Of a stretch of DNA of 64,000 nt, positions 40,120-48,502 are shown piece by piece. The DNA comes from Actinomycetota bacterium (lineage in GTDB: Bacteria > Actinomycetota > Thermoleophilia > Solirubrobacterales > 70-9). The notes under the pieces are model-generated. The model saw only the letters and a list, made by a program, of their open reading frames with translations. It was not told the origin of the DNA and made no database searches. Positions within the stretch are counted from its first letter, which is position 1. Each line of letters starts with the position of its first letter. The position numbers and the translations under genes are program-made. The stretch is taken from the NCBI GenBank assembly GCA_018268675.1, contig JAFDWB010000041.1, positions 1 through 64,000 on the forward strand, written 5' to 3'.

Positions 40120-40908
40120 CTACCCGGCGCGCCCCGCGCGGCCGCCCGGCGCCTCGAGGATCAGCTCGGCGAGGTCCGCGACGACGACGTCGGCGCCGTG
40201 CTCGCGGAGCGCCGCGGCGTGGTCGACGCGGTCGACGCCGACGACGTGGCCGAAGTGGCCCGAGCGCCCGGCTTCGACCCCGGAGACGGCGTCCTCGAAG
40301 ACGCAGGCGGCGGCGGGCTCGACCCCGAGCGCGGCGGCGCCGGCCAGGAAGGTGTCCGGGGCGGGCTTGCCCTTCAGGTGGCGCTCGTCGGCGACGACGC
40401 CGTCGATCCGCGCCTCGAAGAGATCCTCGATCCCGGCCGCTTCCAGTATCTCCTGGCAGTTGGCACTGGAGGAGACGACGGCGCGCCGCAGCCCGGCCGC
40501 GCGAGCCGCCTCGACGAAGGCGACCGATCCCGGGTAGGCCTCCACCCCTTGCTTGTCGATCAGGTCGAGGACGATGTCGTTCTTGCGGTTGCCGAGACCG
40601 CAGACGGTTTCCGCCTCGGGCGGGTCGGCGGGGGTCCCCTCCGGCAGCTCGATCCCGCGCGCCGCGAGGCAGGAGCGGACGCCGTCGTAGCGCGGCTTGC
40701 CGTCGACGTACTGGTTGTACTCGGCGCCGGGGTCGAAGGGGACGAACTTTTCGCCGCGCTCCTCGGCACGCCGCTCGAGGAAGGCGTCGAACATCTCCTT
40801 CCACGCCTTGTCGTGGACGACGGCGGTCTTGGTCAGGACCCCGTCGAGGTCGAAGAGGAGCGCCGTGATCGCCTCGGGCAGATCGAGCTTGGGAGCGGCG
40901 TCGGCCAT
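40120..40908 (-). CDS. beta-phosphoglucomutase-like HAD hydrolase
   Basis: A 262-residue HAD protein. Motif I is [20 protein letters not shown]; motif II is [20 protein letters not shown]; motif III is [18 protein letters not shown]; motif IV is [13 protein letters not shown]. The cap region with KWxxMF-like [20 protein letters not shown] is that of beta-PGM linked to GH65 genes. It converts beta-glucose 1-phosphate to glucose 6-phosphate. It leads the operon with the phosphorylase. Confidence 0.93.
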   Translation of the reverse strand: MADAAPKLDLPEAITALLFDLDGVLTKTAVVHDKAWKEMFDAFLERRAEERGEKFVPFDPGAEYNQYVDGKPRYDGVRSCLAARGIELPEGTPADPPEAETVCGLGNRKNDIVLDLIDKQGVEAYPGSVAFVEAARAAGLRRAVVSSSANCQEILEAAGIEDLFEARIDGVVADERHLKGKPAPDTFLAGAAALGVEPAAACVFEDAVSGVEAGRSGHFGHVVGVDRVDHAAALREHGADVVVADLAELILEAPGGRAGRAG

Positions 40909-41079
40909 CTGCCGCGGACCCTAACGCGCGTGGGCGCCGGGGCCGCGGGTTAACAGCTCCGTTGCATCTCGCCAACGGGCGTTTAACACCGCCCCGGAGG
41001 TTCGTTCTTAGCCTGGCGCCGTCCGGGGCTACACCCGTCCCGTCACCACCGTGTCCCATCCCCGAGCGATAGGAAAGAA

Positions 41080-43110
41080 ATGAAACGGCTTCCCGTTGTG
41101 CTGATCGCCCTGGCGGCCCTTTCGGTGCTCGCCGCCTCGGTCGCGCTGGCCGCCCCTGGCGCGCCGGGCATCCCCGCCCGGCCGGGCGAACACCAGCAGA
41201 CGCTCACCTTCGGCGGACCGAGGACGCCGATCACCCACGTCGTCGAGATCTTCCAGGAGAACGTCTCCTTCGACCATTACTTCGGCACCTACCCGAACGC
41301 GGCCAACACCGACGGGCAGCCGTTCGAAGCCCTGCCGGGCACGCCGGCGGTCGACGGCCTTCCCCCCGCCACCAGCGCCTCGCTGCCGCCGAGCCTGCGC
41401 CACGCCACCAACCTGCTCACCGAAAACCCGAACGCGGCGCAGCCGCAGCGGCTCAACAGCAGCCCGACCGGCTTGCCGGGGAGCGCCGGCGGCCAGCTGA
41501 CCTGCGATCAGGACCACAACTACTCCGACGAGCAGAAGGCGTTCGACAGCGGCCGGATGGACAAGTTCATCGAGAGTCTCGGCAACGGCGGCGGCAAATC
41601 GCCGGCCGGGGCGCCGTGCAACAAGGAAACCGTCATGGACTACTACGACGGCAACACGGTGACCGGGCTCTGGAACTACGCCCAGCATTACGCGATGAGC
41701 GACAACTCCTACGGGACGACGTTCGGCCCGTCCTCGCCGGGGGCGATCAACCTGATCTCCGGCAACATCGGCGACGTCGACATGACCCACACCGCCAACA
41801 ACCCGTCGATCGCGACTCCGACGAGCCCCAACGCGGACCTGACCGCGAACGGCAAAGGCGGTTACGCGCTGACCAGCGACGCCCAGCCTTACTGGGACGA
41901 TTGCTCGACCCGCGACGCGGTCGCGCTGTCGGGCAAGAACATCGGCGACCTGCTGAACGAAGCGGGCCTCTCCTGGGGCTGGTTCGAGGGCGGCTTCCGG
42001 CCGACCACGAGCTACCAGGCGGCGCTGGAAGCGACCGGCCACACCGGCCAGCCGACCAGCACCTTCATCCCCGACGAGTTCAAGGCCGCCGAATTCAACA
42101 AAGCGGTGCCGCACTCGAGCAACCAGGGCCTCTGCAACGCCGTCAGCCCGGTCGGCGAAGGCCTCGGCGGCACCGGCCAGTGGGGGTACAAGAACGACTA
42201 CATCCCCCACCACGAGCCGTTCCAGTACTACGCCTCGACCGCCAACCCGCACCACCTGACGATCCCGACCAACGGCAAGGGCCGCGACACGCTGGCGGGC
42301 CTGGCGACGATCGGGACCGACACGCAGTCCTACGTCGACGGCCAGCCGCAGTTCAACACCCCTAACCACAACTACGACATGAGTGATTTCGACCAGCTGA
42401 TGGCGGCGATCACGAATCACGAACTGCCGCCCTCGGCGATGCCGGCGGTCAGCTTCCTGAAGGCTCCCGGCTACCAGGACGGCCACGCCGCCTACTCCGA
42501 CCCGCAGGACGAGCAGGAATTCATCGCCCACACAGTGAACGAGATCATGGCCTCGCCGGACTGGAGGCACACCGCGATCGTGATCAACTACGACGACTCC
42601 GACGGCTGGTATGACCACGCCAACCCCGGCGTCCTCAACCCGTCCCTGTCGGCAGCCGACAACCTCACCAACACGACGCTCACCGGGGCGACCTCGGGAC
42701 AGTGCGGCCCGAACCCGCAGACGGCGGCGCCGCTGGGCGGGGAACAAGGTCGCTGCGGCCTCGGCCCACGCCTGCCGATGCTCGTGATCTCACCGTACGC
42801 GAAGAGCAACTCGGTCGATCACAACCTCAGCAACCAGGCCTCGACGATCAATTTCATCGAGTACAACTGGGGCCTCCCGAGCATCCCCGGCTCCTTCGAC
42901 CAGGCTCAGGCCAAGGTCGACAGGGCCGAGCGCGTCCCGTTCGACCTCGCCGGCATGTTCCGGTTCAACGGCCAGGCGAACCCCGCCCTGCCGCTTAACC
43001 CGGTGACCGGGCAGCCGGTCGAACTCGAAGAAGGAGCGGAAGGCGAAGAAGGCAACGAATGGTCCGGCCGTGGCGGCGGCAACGGCCGGGGCGGCCGACA
43101 GGGTCGGTAG
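41080..43110 (+). CDS. secreted phosphoesterase (phospholipase C/acid phosphatase family)
   Basis: A 676-residue exported protein; signal peptide LPVVLIALAALSVLAASVAL. The PF04185-type core is HVVEIFQENVSFDHYFGTYP (metal-binding Glu/Asn and the usual N-S/T-F-D-H-Y-F-G), HYAMSDNSYGTTFGPSSPG, LSWGWFEGGFRPT, AVSFLKAPGYQDGHAAYSD, AIVINYDDSDGWYDHANP and RLPMLVISPYAKSN. The C-terminus is an Arg/Gly-rich tail. GGAAAGAA precedes the ATG. Substrates may be phospholipids or phosphomonoesters. No Pho box could be identified with confidence. Confidence 0.9.
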   Translation: MKRLPVVLIALAALSVLAASVALAAPGAPGIPARPGEHQQTLTFGGPRTPITHVVEIFQENVSFDHYFGTYPNAANTDGQPFEALPGTPAVDGLPPATSASLPPSLRHATNLLTENPNAAQPQRLNSSPTGLPGSAGGQLTCDQDHNYSDEQKAFDSGRMDKFIESLGNGGGKSPAGAPCNKETVMDYYDGNTVTGLWNYAQHYAMSDNSYGTTFGPSSPGAINLISGNIGDVDMTHTANNPSIATPTSPNADLTANGKGGYALTSDAQPYWDDCSTRDAVALSGKNIGDLLNEAGLSWGWFEGGFRPTTSYQAALEATGHTGQPTSTFIPDEFKAAEFNKAVPHSSNQGLCNAVSPVGEGLGGTGQWGYKNDYIPHHEPFQYYASTANPHHLTIPTNGKGRDTLAGLATIGTDTQSYVDGQPQFNTPNHNYDMSDFDQLMAAITNHELPPSAMPAVSFLKAPGYQDGHAAYSDPQDEQEFIAHTVNEIMASPDWRHTAIVINYDDSDGWYDHANPGVLNPSLSAADNLTNTTLTGATSGQCGPNPQTAAPLGGEQGRCGLGPRLPMLVISPYAKSNSVDHNLSNQASTINFIEYNWGLPSIPGSFDQAQAKVDRAERVPFDLAGMFRFNGQANPALPLNPVTGQPVELEEGAEGEEGNEWSGRGGGNGRGGRQGR

Positions 43111-43130
43111 CCGGCCCGCTGGCACCTCGC

Positions 43131-43183
43131 GGCGCGGCCATCCCCCTCATGCTTCGGCAGTCATGGGGGGGTATGGCCGCGCC
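43131..43183. repeat. imperfect palindrome
   Basis: GGCGCGGCCAT and ATGGCCGCGCC form an 11-base outer stem. Inside, a C-run ending CATG pairs loosely with CATG followed by a G-run. 20 bases after the phosphoesterase stop and 20 before family E copy 3. Confidence 0.7.
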
Positions 43184-43202
43184 TTGGCCGGCACCGGCCC
43201 TG

Positions 43203-43241
43203 CGGTGTTCCTTACTTGCCATATGCGCAAGTAAGGAACAC
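43203..43241. repeat. palindrome family E, copy 3
   Basis: CGGTGTTCCTTACTTG on the left; the right arm CAAGTAAGGAACAC pairs over 14 bases. The 9-base loop is CCATATGCG. Between convergent genes. Confidence 0.9.
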
Positions 43242-43301
43242 GGGAAGGCCGGGGCGGGCCCGGGGCGTCAGCCGGCCCGCCCCGAAGCGCGCGCTCGATC
43301 T

Positions 43302-44330
43302 CTAGGCGATCGCGTCCTTCACCGCAGCCAGAGCCCTTTCCACGCCGGCGCGGTCGACGTCGAGGTGGGTGACGGCGCGGACGCGGCCTTCGAGGAGGCT
43401 CATCTCGACGCCGGCGGCCGCCAGCTTGTCGTGGAGGGCGACGGGGTCGGCGACGTCGAAGATGACGATGTTGGTCTCGACCGTGGTCGGGTCGATCTCG
43501 ACGCCCTCGATCCCGGCCAGGCCCTCGGCGAGGAACCTGGCGTTGGCGTGGTCCTCGGCGAGGCGCTCGACGTTGTGCTGGAGGCCGTAGCGGGCCGCGG
43601 CGGCGACGATCCCTCCCTGGCGCATCGAGCCGCCGAGCATCTGCTTGTAGCGCCGCGCTTCCTCGATCAGCTCGGCGGAGCCCGCCAGGCAGGCGCCGAC
43701 CGGGGCGCCGAGGCCCTTGGAGAAGTCGATCCAGGCGGTGTCGAAGCCCCCGGCGTAGGCGGCGGCGCTCTCACCGGAGGCGACGGTCGCGTTCAGCAGG
43801 CGGGCGCCGTCGAGGTGGGAGCGGAGGCCGAACTCGCGGGCCACGTCGAGGACCTCCTCGATCTGGGCCAGAGGCCAGACGCGCCCGCCGCCGAGGTTGG
43901 TCGGCTGCTCGACCGTGACCAGGCGCGAGCGCGGTTCGTGGGTGTCGAGCGGGTCGCGCATCCGCGCCCGCAGGGCGGCGCCGTCGAACATCCCGCCCTC
44001 GCCCTCCAGCGCCATCACCATCGCGCCCGCGATCGTCGCCGCGCCCCCCGCCTCGGCGTTCACGGTGTGCGCGAGACGGTGCGCGTACATCTCGTCGCCG
44101 AGCGGCCGGATGTGGAGGCGGATCGCGATCTGGTTGCACATCGAGCCCGAAGGGGCGAAGAGCGCCGCCTCCTGGCCGAGCAGCGCCGCCACTTCGTCCT
44201 GCAGCGCGTTGACGGTCGGGTCGTGGCCGCGCTGTTCGTCGGCGACCTCGGCGCTCGCCATCGCCTCGCGCATCGCCGCGCTCGGCCGGGTCTGGGTGTC
44301 CGAGTAGAGGTTGACCACGGAGTCGGGCAT
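43302..44330 (-). CDS. low-specificity threonine aldolase
   Basis: A 342-residue PLP enzyme cleaving threonine or allo-threonine to glycine and acetaldehyde. VNLYSDTQTRPSAAMREAMA, LFAPSGSMCNQIAIRLH, EAGGAATIAGAM, VTVEQPTNLGGGRVWPL and SHLDGARLLNA are family motifs; the Schiff-base lysine is K205 in WIDFSKGLGAPVG. GSMRQGGIVAAAARYGLQ follows. Cytoplasmic. It stands alone between a convergent phosphoesterase and a divergent small gene. Confidence 0.93.
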   Translation of the reverse strand: MPDSVVNLYSDTQTRPSAAMREAMASAEVADEQRGHDPTVNALQDEVAALLGQEAALFAPSGSMCNQIAIRLHIRPLGDEMYAHRLAHTVNAEAGGAATIAGAMVMALEGEGGMFDGAALRARMRDPLDTHEPRSRLVTVEQPTNLGGGRVWPLAQIEEVLDVAREFGLRSHLDGARLLNATVASGESAAAYAGGFDTAWIDFSKGLGAPVGACLAGSAELIEEARRYKQMLGGSMRQGGIVAAAARYGLQHNVERLAEDHANARFLAEGLAGIEGVEIDPTTVETNIVIFDVADPVALHDKLAAAGVEMSLLEGRVRAVTHLDVDRAGVERALAAVKDAIA

Positions 44331-44485
44331 GGCGGCAACCTAGTGCACGCGGGGCCCGCGGGACCGCCTAAGGGGTCGGCGTTCACAACTAAGGGGTGGG
44401 GCCACGAAAACGCAGGAATTCGCCCGATGTGCGGGGCTTTTCTCAGTCGTACCTTGGACTTGCACACCAAGCGAAAGGGAAGACC

Positions 44486-44674
44486 ATGAACCCCAACCAG
44501 ATAAATGTCGCCAACACGATGGTCGCCCAGCACGAGCTGCTCGAGGAGGCCCGCCGGTCGCGCCTCCGGGCCGCCGCCGAGCGCGAGAACGCGCAGAACC
44601 GCGATGGCCGCACCACCTTCCACGCCCACCCGCTCTCCGGGCTGCTCGGGCTCGCCTCGCACGGCAGGCGATAA
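44486..44674 (+). CDS. small helical protein of unknown function
   Basis: A 62-residue protein; AAAGGGAAG precedes ATG 44486. MNPNQINVANTMVAQHELLE, then EARRSRLRAAAERENAQNR reads as one long charged helix. It ends FHAHPLSGLLGLASHGRR. The large LuxR-type regulator begins 7 bases after the stop, so they are probably one operon. No family recognised. Two TAAGGGGT direct repeats lie upstream near 44369 and 44390. Confidence 0.65.
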   Translation: MNPNQINVANTMVAQHELLEEARRSRLRAAAERENAQNRDGRTTFHAHPLSGLLGLASHGRR

Positions 44675-44681
44675 TCGCCGG

Positions 44682-47600
44682 GTGGCGACCCGAGTCAGCG
44701 CCAGCCGACTGATCGGGCGGGCCGGGGAGCTCGCCGAGCTCGAAGCCGCCTTCGAGGAGGCCGCCGGGGGAGCGGCCTCGTTGGCGTTCCTGGCGGGCGA
44801 GTCCGGGGTCGGCAAGTCCCGCCTCCTCCACAGCTTCCTCGACCGCGCCCGCGCCGGCGGCGGCTGCGCGATCGGCGGCGAGTGCCTCGAGCTCGGCCCC
44901 GACGAGCTCCCCTACGCGCCGCTCGTCACCGCCCTGCGGACGCTCGTGCGCGAGCAGGACCAGGTGCTCGACCGCGTCTCCCCCGCCACCCGCCAGGAGC
45001 TCGCCCACCTGGTGCCCGAGCTCGACCCGAGCGCGCCGCCCGCCGACCCCGACGAGGAGCGCCGCCGCCCCTTCGAAGCGCTGCTCGCGCTGCTCGAAAC
45101 GATGGCCGAGGAAACGCCGCTGGTCCTCTGGCTCGACGACGCCCACTGGGCCGACCACGCGACGCGCGCCTTCCTCGCCTTCCTCGCCGCCGGCCTGCCG
45201 GACAACGCCCGCCTCCTCACCGTGATCGCCTACCGCTCCGACCAGCTGCACCGGCGCCACCCGATGCGGCCGCTGCTCGCCGAGCTCGGGCGCGGGCGGC
45301 GGGTGCGGCGCCTCGAGCTGGCGCCGTTCGACCGCGGCGACGTCGCCACCCAGCTCGCCGACATCCTCGGCGCCGCGCCGCCGGCCGAGATCGTCGAGCG
45401 CTTCTTCGACCGCGGCGAAGGGAACCCGCTCTTCACCGAGGAGCTGCTCGCGGCGGGCGCCGACGGCCGCGGGCGCCTCCCCTCCACCCTGCGCGACGCG
45501 CTGCTGCTGCGGATCGAACGCCTGCCGGAGGCGGCGCGCACGCTGCTGCGGATACTCGCCGTCGCGACCCGCCTCGACCACGCGCTGCTCGCCGCGGTCT
45601 CCGGGGCCGACGAGGCGACGCTGGCGGCCGGGCTGCGGGAGGCGGTGGACGCCCAGGTGGTCGAGGTGGGCCAAGACGACCGCTTCCGCTTCCGGCACGC
45701 GCTGCTGCGCGAGGTGATCTACGACGACCTGCTGCCCGGCGAGCGCGCCGAACTGCACCTGAAGGTGGCCGAGGCGCGCGAGGCCCAGGTCGACAACCCG
45801 CTCGACAACGCGATGGCCGCCGCCGCGATCGCCCACCACTTCAACGCCGCCGGCGACCAGCCGCAGGCGCTTCGCACCGCGGTCACCGCGGCGCGCGCGG
45901 TCGAACGGGGCGGCGCGGCGGGCGCGGCGGCGGCGCTCTTCGACCGGGCGCTGGCGCTCTGGCCGCGGGTCGCCGAACCGGCGACGCTGGCGAGGGTCGA
46001 CCACACCACGCTGCTCACCCTCGCCGCGCGCGCCCACGGCCTCGACACCGACGAGCCGCACGCGATCACCCTCTTCGAGCAGGCGCTCGACCAGATCGAC
46101 GAGGGGGCGGAGCCGCACCGGGTCGCCGGGATCCTCGCCGAGCTCGCCTCGGCGCGTTGGGCGATGGGCCGCGCCGAGTCCGCCCGCGCCGACATCGACC
46201 GGGCGCTGGCGCTGCTGCCGGAGTCCGAGCCGACGCCCGAGCGCGCCCGCATCCTCGAACAGAAAGCGCGCTTCCTGCTCCTGCAAGGGCGCTTCGCCGA
46301 AAGCCGCGACGCCGCCGACGAGGCCCTGCGGGCGGCCGAGGCCGCGGGGGTCGAGGACACCAAGGCGCTGGTCCTGAACCGGCTCGGGCTCTGCCTCTTC
46401 CAACTCGGCGAAGAGGAGCGCGGCGAGCCGGTGATGCGCGAATCGCTCGAGCTGGCGCGGCGCTCGGGGTCCAACGACCAGCTCGCCGCGGTCTTCGTCA
46501 ACTTCGCCGACGCGCTGCACCTGGCGGGACGCGGCGAGGAGGCGGCGGCGCTGGCGGCGCAGGGCGAACGGGAGATCACGCCGGGGGACCGCTCGGCGCT
46601 CTGGATCGCCTGCGCGCGCTCGGAGATCCTCTTCCACCTGGGCCGCTGGGACGAGGCGGAAGCGGTCCTGCCGGCGCGGACGCGGGGCGAGTCCTGGACC
46701 GCGACGCTCGCCAACGTGCTGCTGCGCCGCGCCTCCCTGCTGCTCGGCCGCGGCGACACCGAGGGCGCGCGACGGATGATCGAACACGCCCAGACCTTCC
46801 TCGCCGACTCGGTCGAGCCTCAGTACATCGCCCCGGCCGGAGCGCTGACGGTCGACCTCGAGCTGCGCTCCGGCGACGTCGAGGCGGCGCGCGAGGCGGC
46901 GGAGAAGGCGATCGACCAGCTCGAGTTCTGCAGCGACGACGCGGCGCGGATGGCGCTGATCTCGGCCGCCGCGACGGCGGTCGAGGCGGAGGCGGCCGAG
47001 CGGGCGCGTGACCTCGGCGACGCGGCCGGCCTCGAGGCCGCCCAGGCGCGCGCCGAGCTCGGCGCTGCCCGGACCGAGGCGGCGGCCGAGGTGACGGGTC
47101 AGCCGCTCGAGTGCGCCTACTCGCTGACCGCCAAGGCCCACCTCGCGCGGGCGCGGGACGACGACGACGCCGCCGAGCGCGCCGGGGCGGCGGCGGACGC
47201 CTGGGACGCGATCCCGCGCCCCTACCAGGCGGCGCTCTGCCGGCTGCGCGAGGCCGAGGCCCACGCGGCGCGCGGCGAGCGCGAGGCGGCGGGCGGCGCG
47301 GCGGCGCTGGCGCTGGCGACGGCGGAGCGCCTCGGCTCGGAGTGGCTCGCGGCGGAGGTGGCGGGCCTGATCGCCCGGGCGCGCCTGCCGACCGGCGGTG
47401 CGTTGGCGAACGGCGGCGACGGCGGGAGCGGGCGGCGCGGTGCGCGAGGCGACGGAGCGAGCGCCCAGGAGCCCGAGGACCCCTTCGGCCTCACCCCTCG
47501 CGAGCGCCAGGTCCTGGCGGCGCTCGCCGAAGGCGCCACCAACCGCGAGATCGCCGCCTCCCTCTACATGGCGGAAAAGACCGCAAGCGTCCACGTCTCC

Positions 47601-47684
47601 CGAATCCTGTCGAAGCTCGGGGTGCGGAGCAGGACGGAGGCCGCAGCTGTCGCCCACAGGCTGGCGCTGACGGAGCGGTCGTAG
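44682..47684 (+). CDS. large LuxR-family ATP-binding regulator (LAL/MalT-like)
   Basis: A 1000-residue protein from the GTG at 44682. The N-terminal AAA/STAND ATPase has LIGRAGELAELEAAFEEAAG, Walker A GESGVGKSRLL and Walker B LVLWLDDAHWAD. The middle 500 residues are TPR-like Ala/Glu-rich helical repeats (ALFEQ..; AESRDAADEALRAAEAA). The C-terminal LuxR DNA-binding domain is FGLTPRERQVLAALAEGATN, then REIAASLYMAEKTASVHVSR. Such LAL proteins are activated by a ligand in the helical repeats. The target operon is not evident. Confidence 0.93.
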   Translation: MATRVSASRLIGRAGELAELEAAFEEAAGGAASLAFLAGESGVGKSRLLHSFLDRARAGGGCAIGGECLELGPDELPYAPLVTALRTLVREQDQVLDRVSPATRQELAHLVPELDPSAPPADPDEERRRPFEALLALLETMAEETPLVLWLDDAHWADHATRAFLAFLAAGLPDNARLLTVIAYRSDQLHRRHPMRPLLAELGRGRRVRRLELAPFDRGDVATQLADILGAAPPAEIVERFFDRGEGNPLFTEELLAAGADGRGRLPSTLRDALLLRIERLPEAARTLLRILAVATRLDHALLAAVSGADEATLAAGLREAVDAQVVEVGQDDRFRFRHALLREVIYDDLLPGERAELHLKVAEAREAQVDNPLDNAMAAAAIAHHFNAAGDQPQALRTAVTAARAVERGGAAGAAAALFDRALALWPRVAEPATLARVDHTTLLTLAARAHGLDTDEPHAITLFEQALDQIDEGAEPHRVAGILAELASARWAMGRAESARADIDRALALLPESEPTPERARILEQKARFLLLQGRFAESRDAADEALRAAEAAGVEDTKALVLNRLGLCLFQLGEEERGEPVMRESLELARRSGSNDQLAAVFVNFADALHLAGRGEEAAALAAQGEREITPGDRSALWIACARSEILFHLGRWDEAEAVLPARTRGESWTATLANVLLRRASLLLGRGDTEGARRMIEHAQTFLADSVEPQYIAPAGALTVDLELRSGDVEAAREAAEKAIDQLEFCSDDAARMALISAAATAVEAEAAERARDLGDAAGLEAAQARAELGAARTEAAAEVTGQPLECAYSLTAKAHLARARDDDDAAERAGAAADAWDAIPRPYQAALCRLREAEAHAARGEREAAGGAAALALATAERLGSEWLAAEVAGLIARARLPTGGALANGGDGGSGRRGARGDGASAQEPEDPFGLTPRERQVLAALAEGATNREIAASLYMAEKTASVHVSRILSKLGVRSRTEAAAVAHRLALTERS

Positions 47685-47724
47685 GGACGCCGGCCGGCGC
47701 CTCGGAGCTGGCGCCTCCGGCCGC

Positions 47725-47764
47725 TTGGTGAGTTGACCCCTTCGGGGTGTGGTCAACTCACCAA
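47725..47764. repeat. palindrome family C, copy 2
   Basis: Perfect arms TTGGTGAGTTG / CAACTCACCAA with an inner ACCCC-TTC-GGGGT hairpin. 40 bases after the LuxR-regulator stop. Confidence 0.88.
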
Positions 47765-47866
47765 CCGTCCGGCGGTTTTCAGGGATGGGGACGGGCTCGG
47801 GGCGCGTCGCGTGGGAGCTCGTGACGAAGTGCGCGGGTTCGGTGCGCCTTGCGTGGCCGATCCAGG

Positions 47867-47913
47867 TTGATGGGCCGAAAACTACTGATATGGAGCGGTT
47901 TTCGGCCCATCAA
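47867..47913. repeat. palindrome family D, copy 2
   Basis: 16-base perfect arms TTGATGGGCCGAAAAC / GTTTTCGGCCCATCAA around 15 bases (TACTGATATGGAGCG). Confidence 0.9.
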
Positions 47914-47981
47914 TTTCGGAGCATCGCGGGCTCGCACGGGCCCGCCCTCGTCGCCTGGCACCCATCCGACGCCTGTCACGA

Positions 47982-48018
47982 TCCGACGCTTGTCCTCGAT
48001 ACGAAGACAAGCGTCGGA
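47982..48018. repeat. palindrome family F, copy 1
   Basis: Perfect arms TCCGACGCTTGTC / GACAAGCGTCGGA, 11-base loop CTCGATACGAA. The same loop and arms occur at 56122-56156. A half copy (TCCGACGCCTGTC) lies just upstream, around 47965-47977. Confidence 0.9.
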
Positions 48019-48118
48019 GGGCCGCCGCGCCTGGTGCGTCTTCCGTGGGCTCCGTGCAAGTCTCGTGGGGCTTCCGCGAGTCCCTGGGCGCCTGTCGTGA
48101 GCCTTCCGCCCGCGTCAC

Positions 48119-48167
48119 GTTGATGGGCCGAAAACTTGACTATCTGACAGGTTTTCGGCCCATCAAC
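48119..48167. repeat. palindrome family D, copy 3
   Basis: 17-base perfect arms GTTGATGGGCCGAAAAC / GTTTTCGGCCCATCAAC around 15 bases (TTGACTATCTGACAG). Confidence 0.9.
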
Positions 48168-48212
48168 CCGGGCGGGCGCGGAGGTGCCCGTGGGCGGCGA
48201 AGCGCGGGACGC

Positions 48213-48257
48213 CGCCCGTCCACTCGGGCCGCCACAGGCGGCTCAGGTGGACGGGCG
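48213..48257. repeat. nested palindrome
   Basis: CGCCCGTCCAC / GTGGACGGGCG perfect outer arms with an inner CCGCC-ACA-GGCGG hairpin. Confidence 0.8.
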
Positions 48258-48270
48258 GGGACGCTCACAC

Positions 48271-48314
48271 GTTTGGTGAGTTGAGGGCGCAAGGGCACAC
48301 ACAACTCACCGAAC
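48271..48314. repeat. palindrome family C, copy 3
   Basis: GTTTGGTGAGTTG and CAACTCACCGAAC pair at 12 of 13 positions, 18 bases apart. The spacer resembles that of the copy at 19518. Confidence 0.85.
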
Positions 48315-48378
48315 GGCGGGGACCCACTCATGGGACCCGTGACTTCTCGCGCCTTCCGTCACTTCCCCCACCTCACAT

Positions 48379-48436
48379 GAGCCGCGGATGCCGGGCCGAC
48401 GTCAGCCAGCCCGGGTCGGACCGGCATCCGCGGCTC
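48379..48436. repeat. long nested palindrome
   Basis: GAGCCGCGGATGCCGG / CCGGCATCCGCGGCTC perfect 16-base arms, with an inner CCGAC/GTCGG stem. A 58-base element. Confidence 0.85.
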
Positions 48437-48502
48437 CCCTGCGCGGCCTCAACCCGCCAGCCGCCCGCGGCCGGCCGCCCATCGCGGCCAGCTGCCGTCC
48501 CT

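Larger units (their letters stand above)
47685..48502. other. 818-base coding-free stretch with seven palindromes
   Basis: No protein-like frame is seen. Palindromes of families C, D and F occur here in alternation (47725, 47867, 47982, 48119, 48271), plus two unique long hairpins (48213, 48379). Flanking genes converge on the stretch. Between the palindromes I see no other structure. Confidence 0.8.

Noticed and set aside
37720-40953. A 1077-codon plus-strand open frame opposite the GH65 and HAD genes
   Set aside because: Low-complexity Arg/Ala/Gly/Asp composition, mirrors the codon pattern of the real genes on the other strand, and no family features.
40960-40995. Possible Pho box upstream of the secreted phosphoesterase (GTTAAC...GTTTAAC)
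   Set aside because: Spacing and sequence do not fit the direct-repeat PhoP box; two similar hexamers 28 bases apart are not enough.
44340-47756. A 1138-codon minus-strand open frame opposite the LuxR-type regulator
   Set aside because: Shadow of the real gene: same GC-driven openness, no domains, starts and ends at nonsensical positions.
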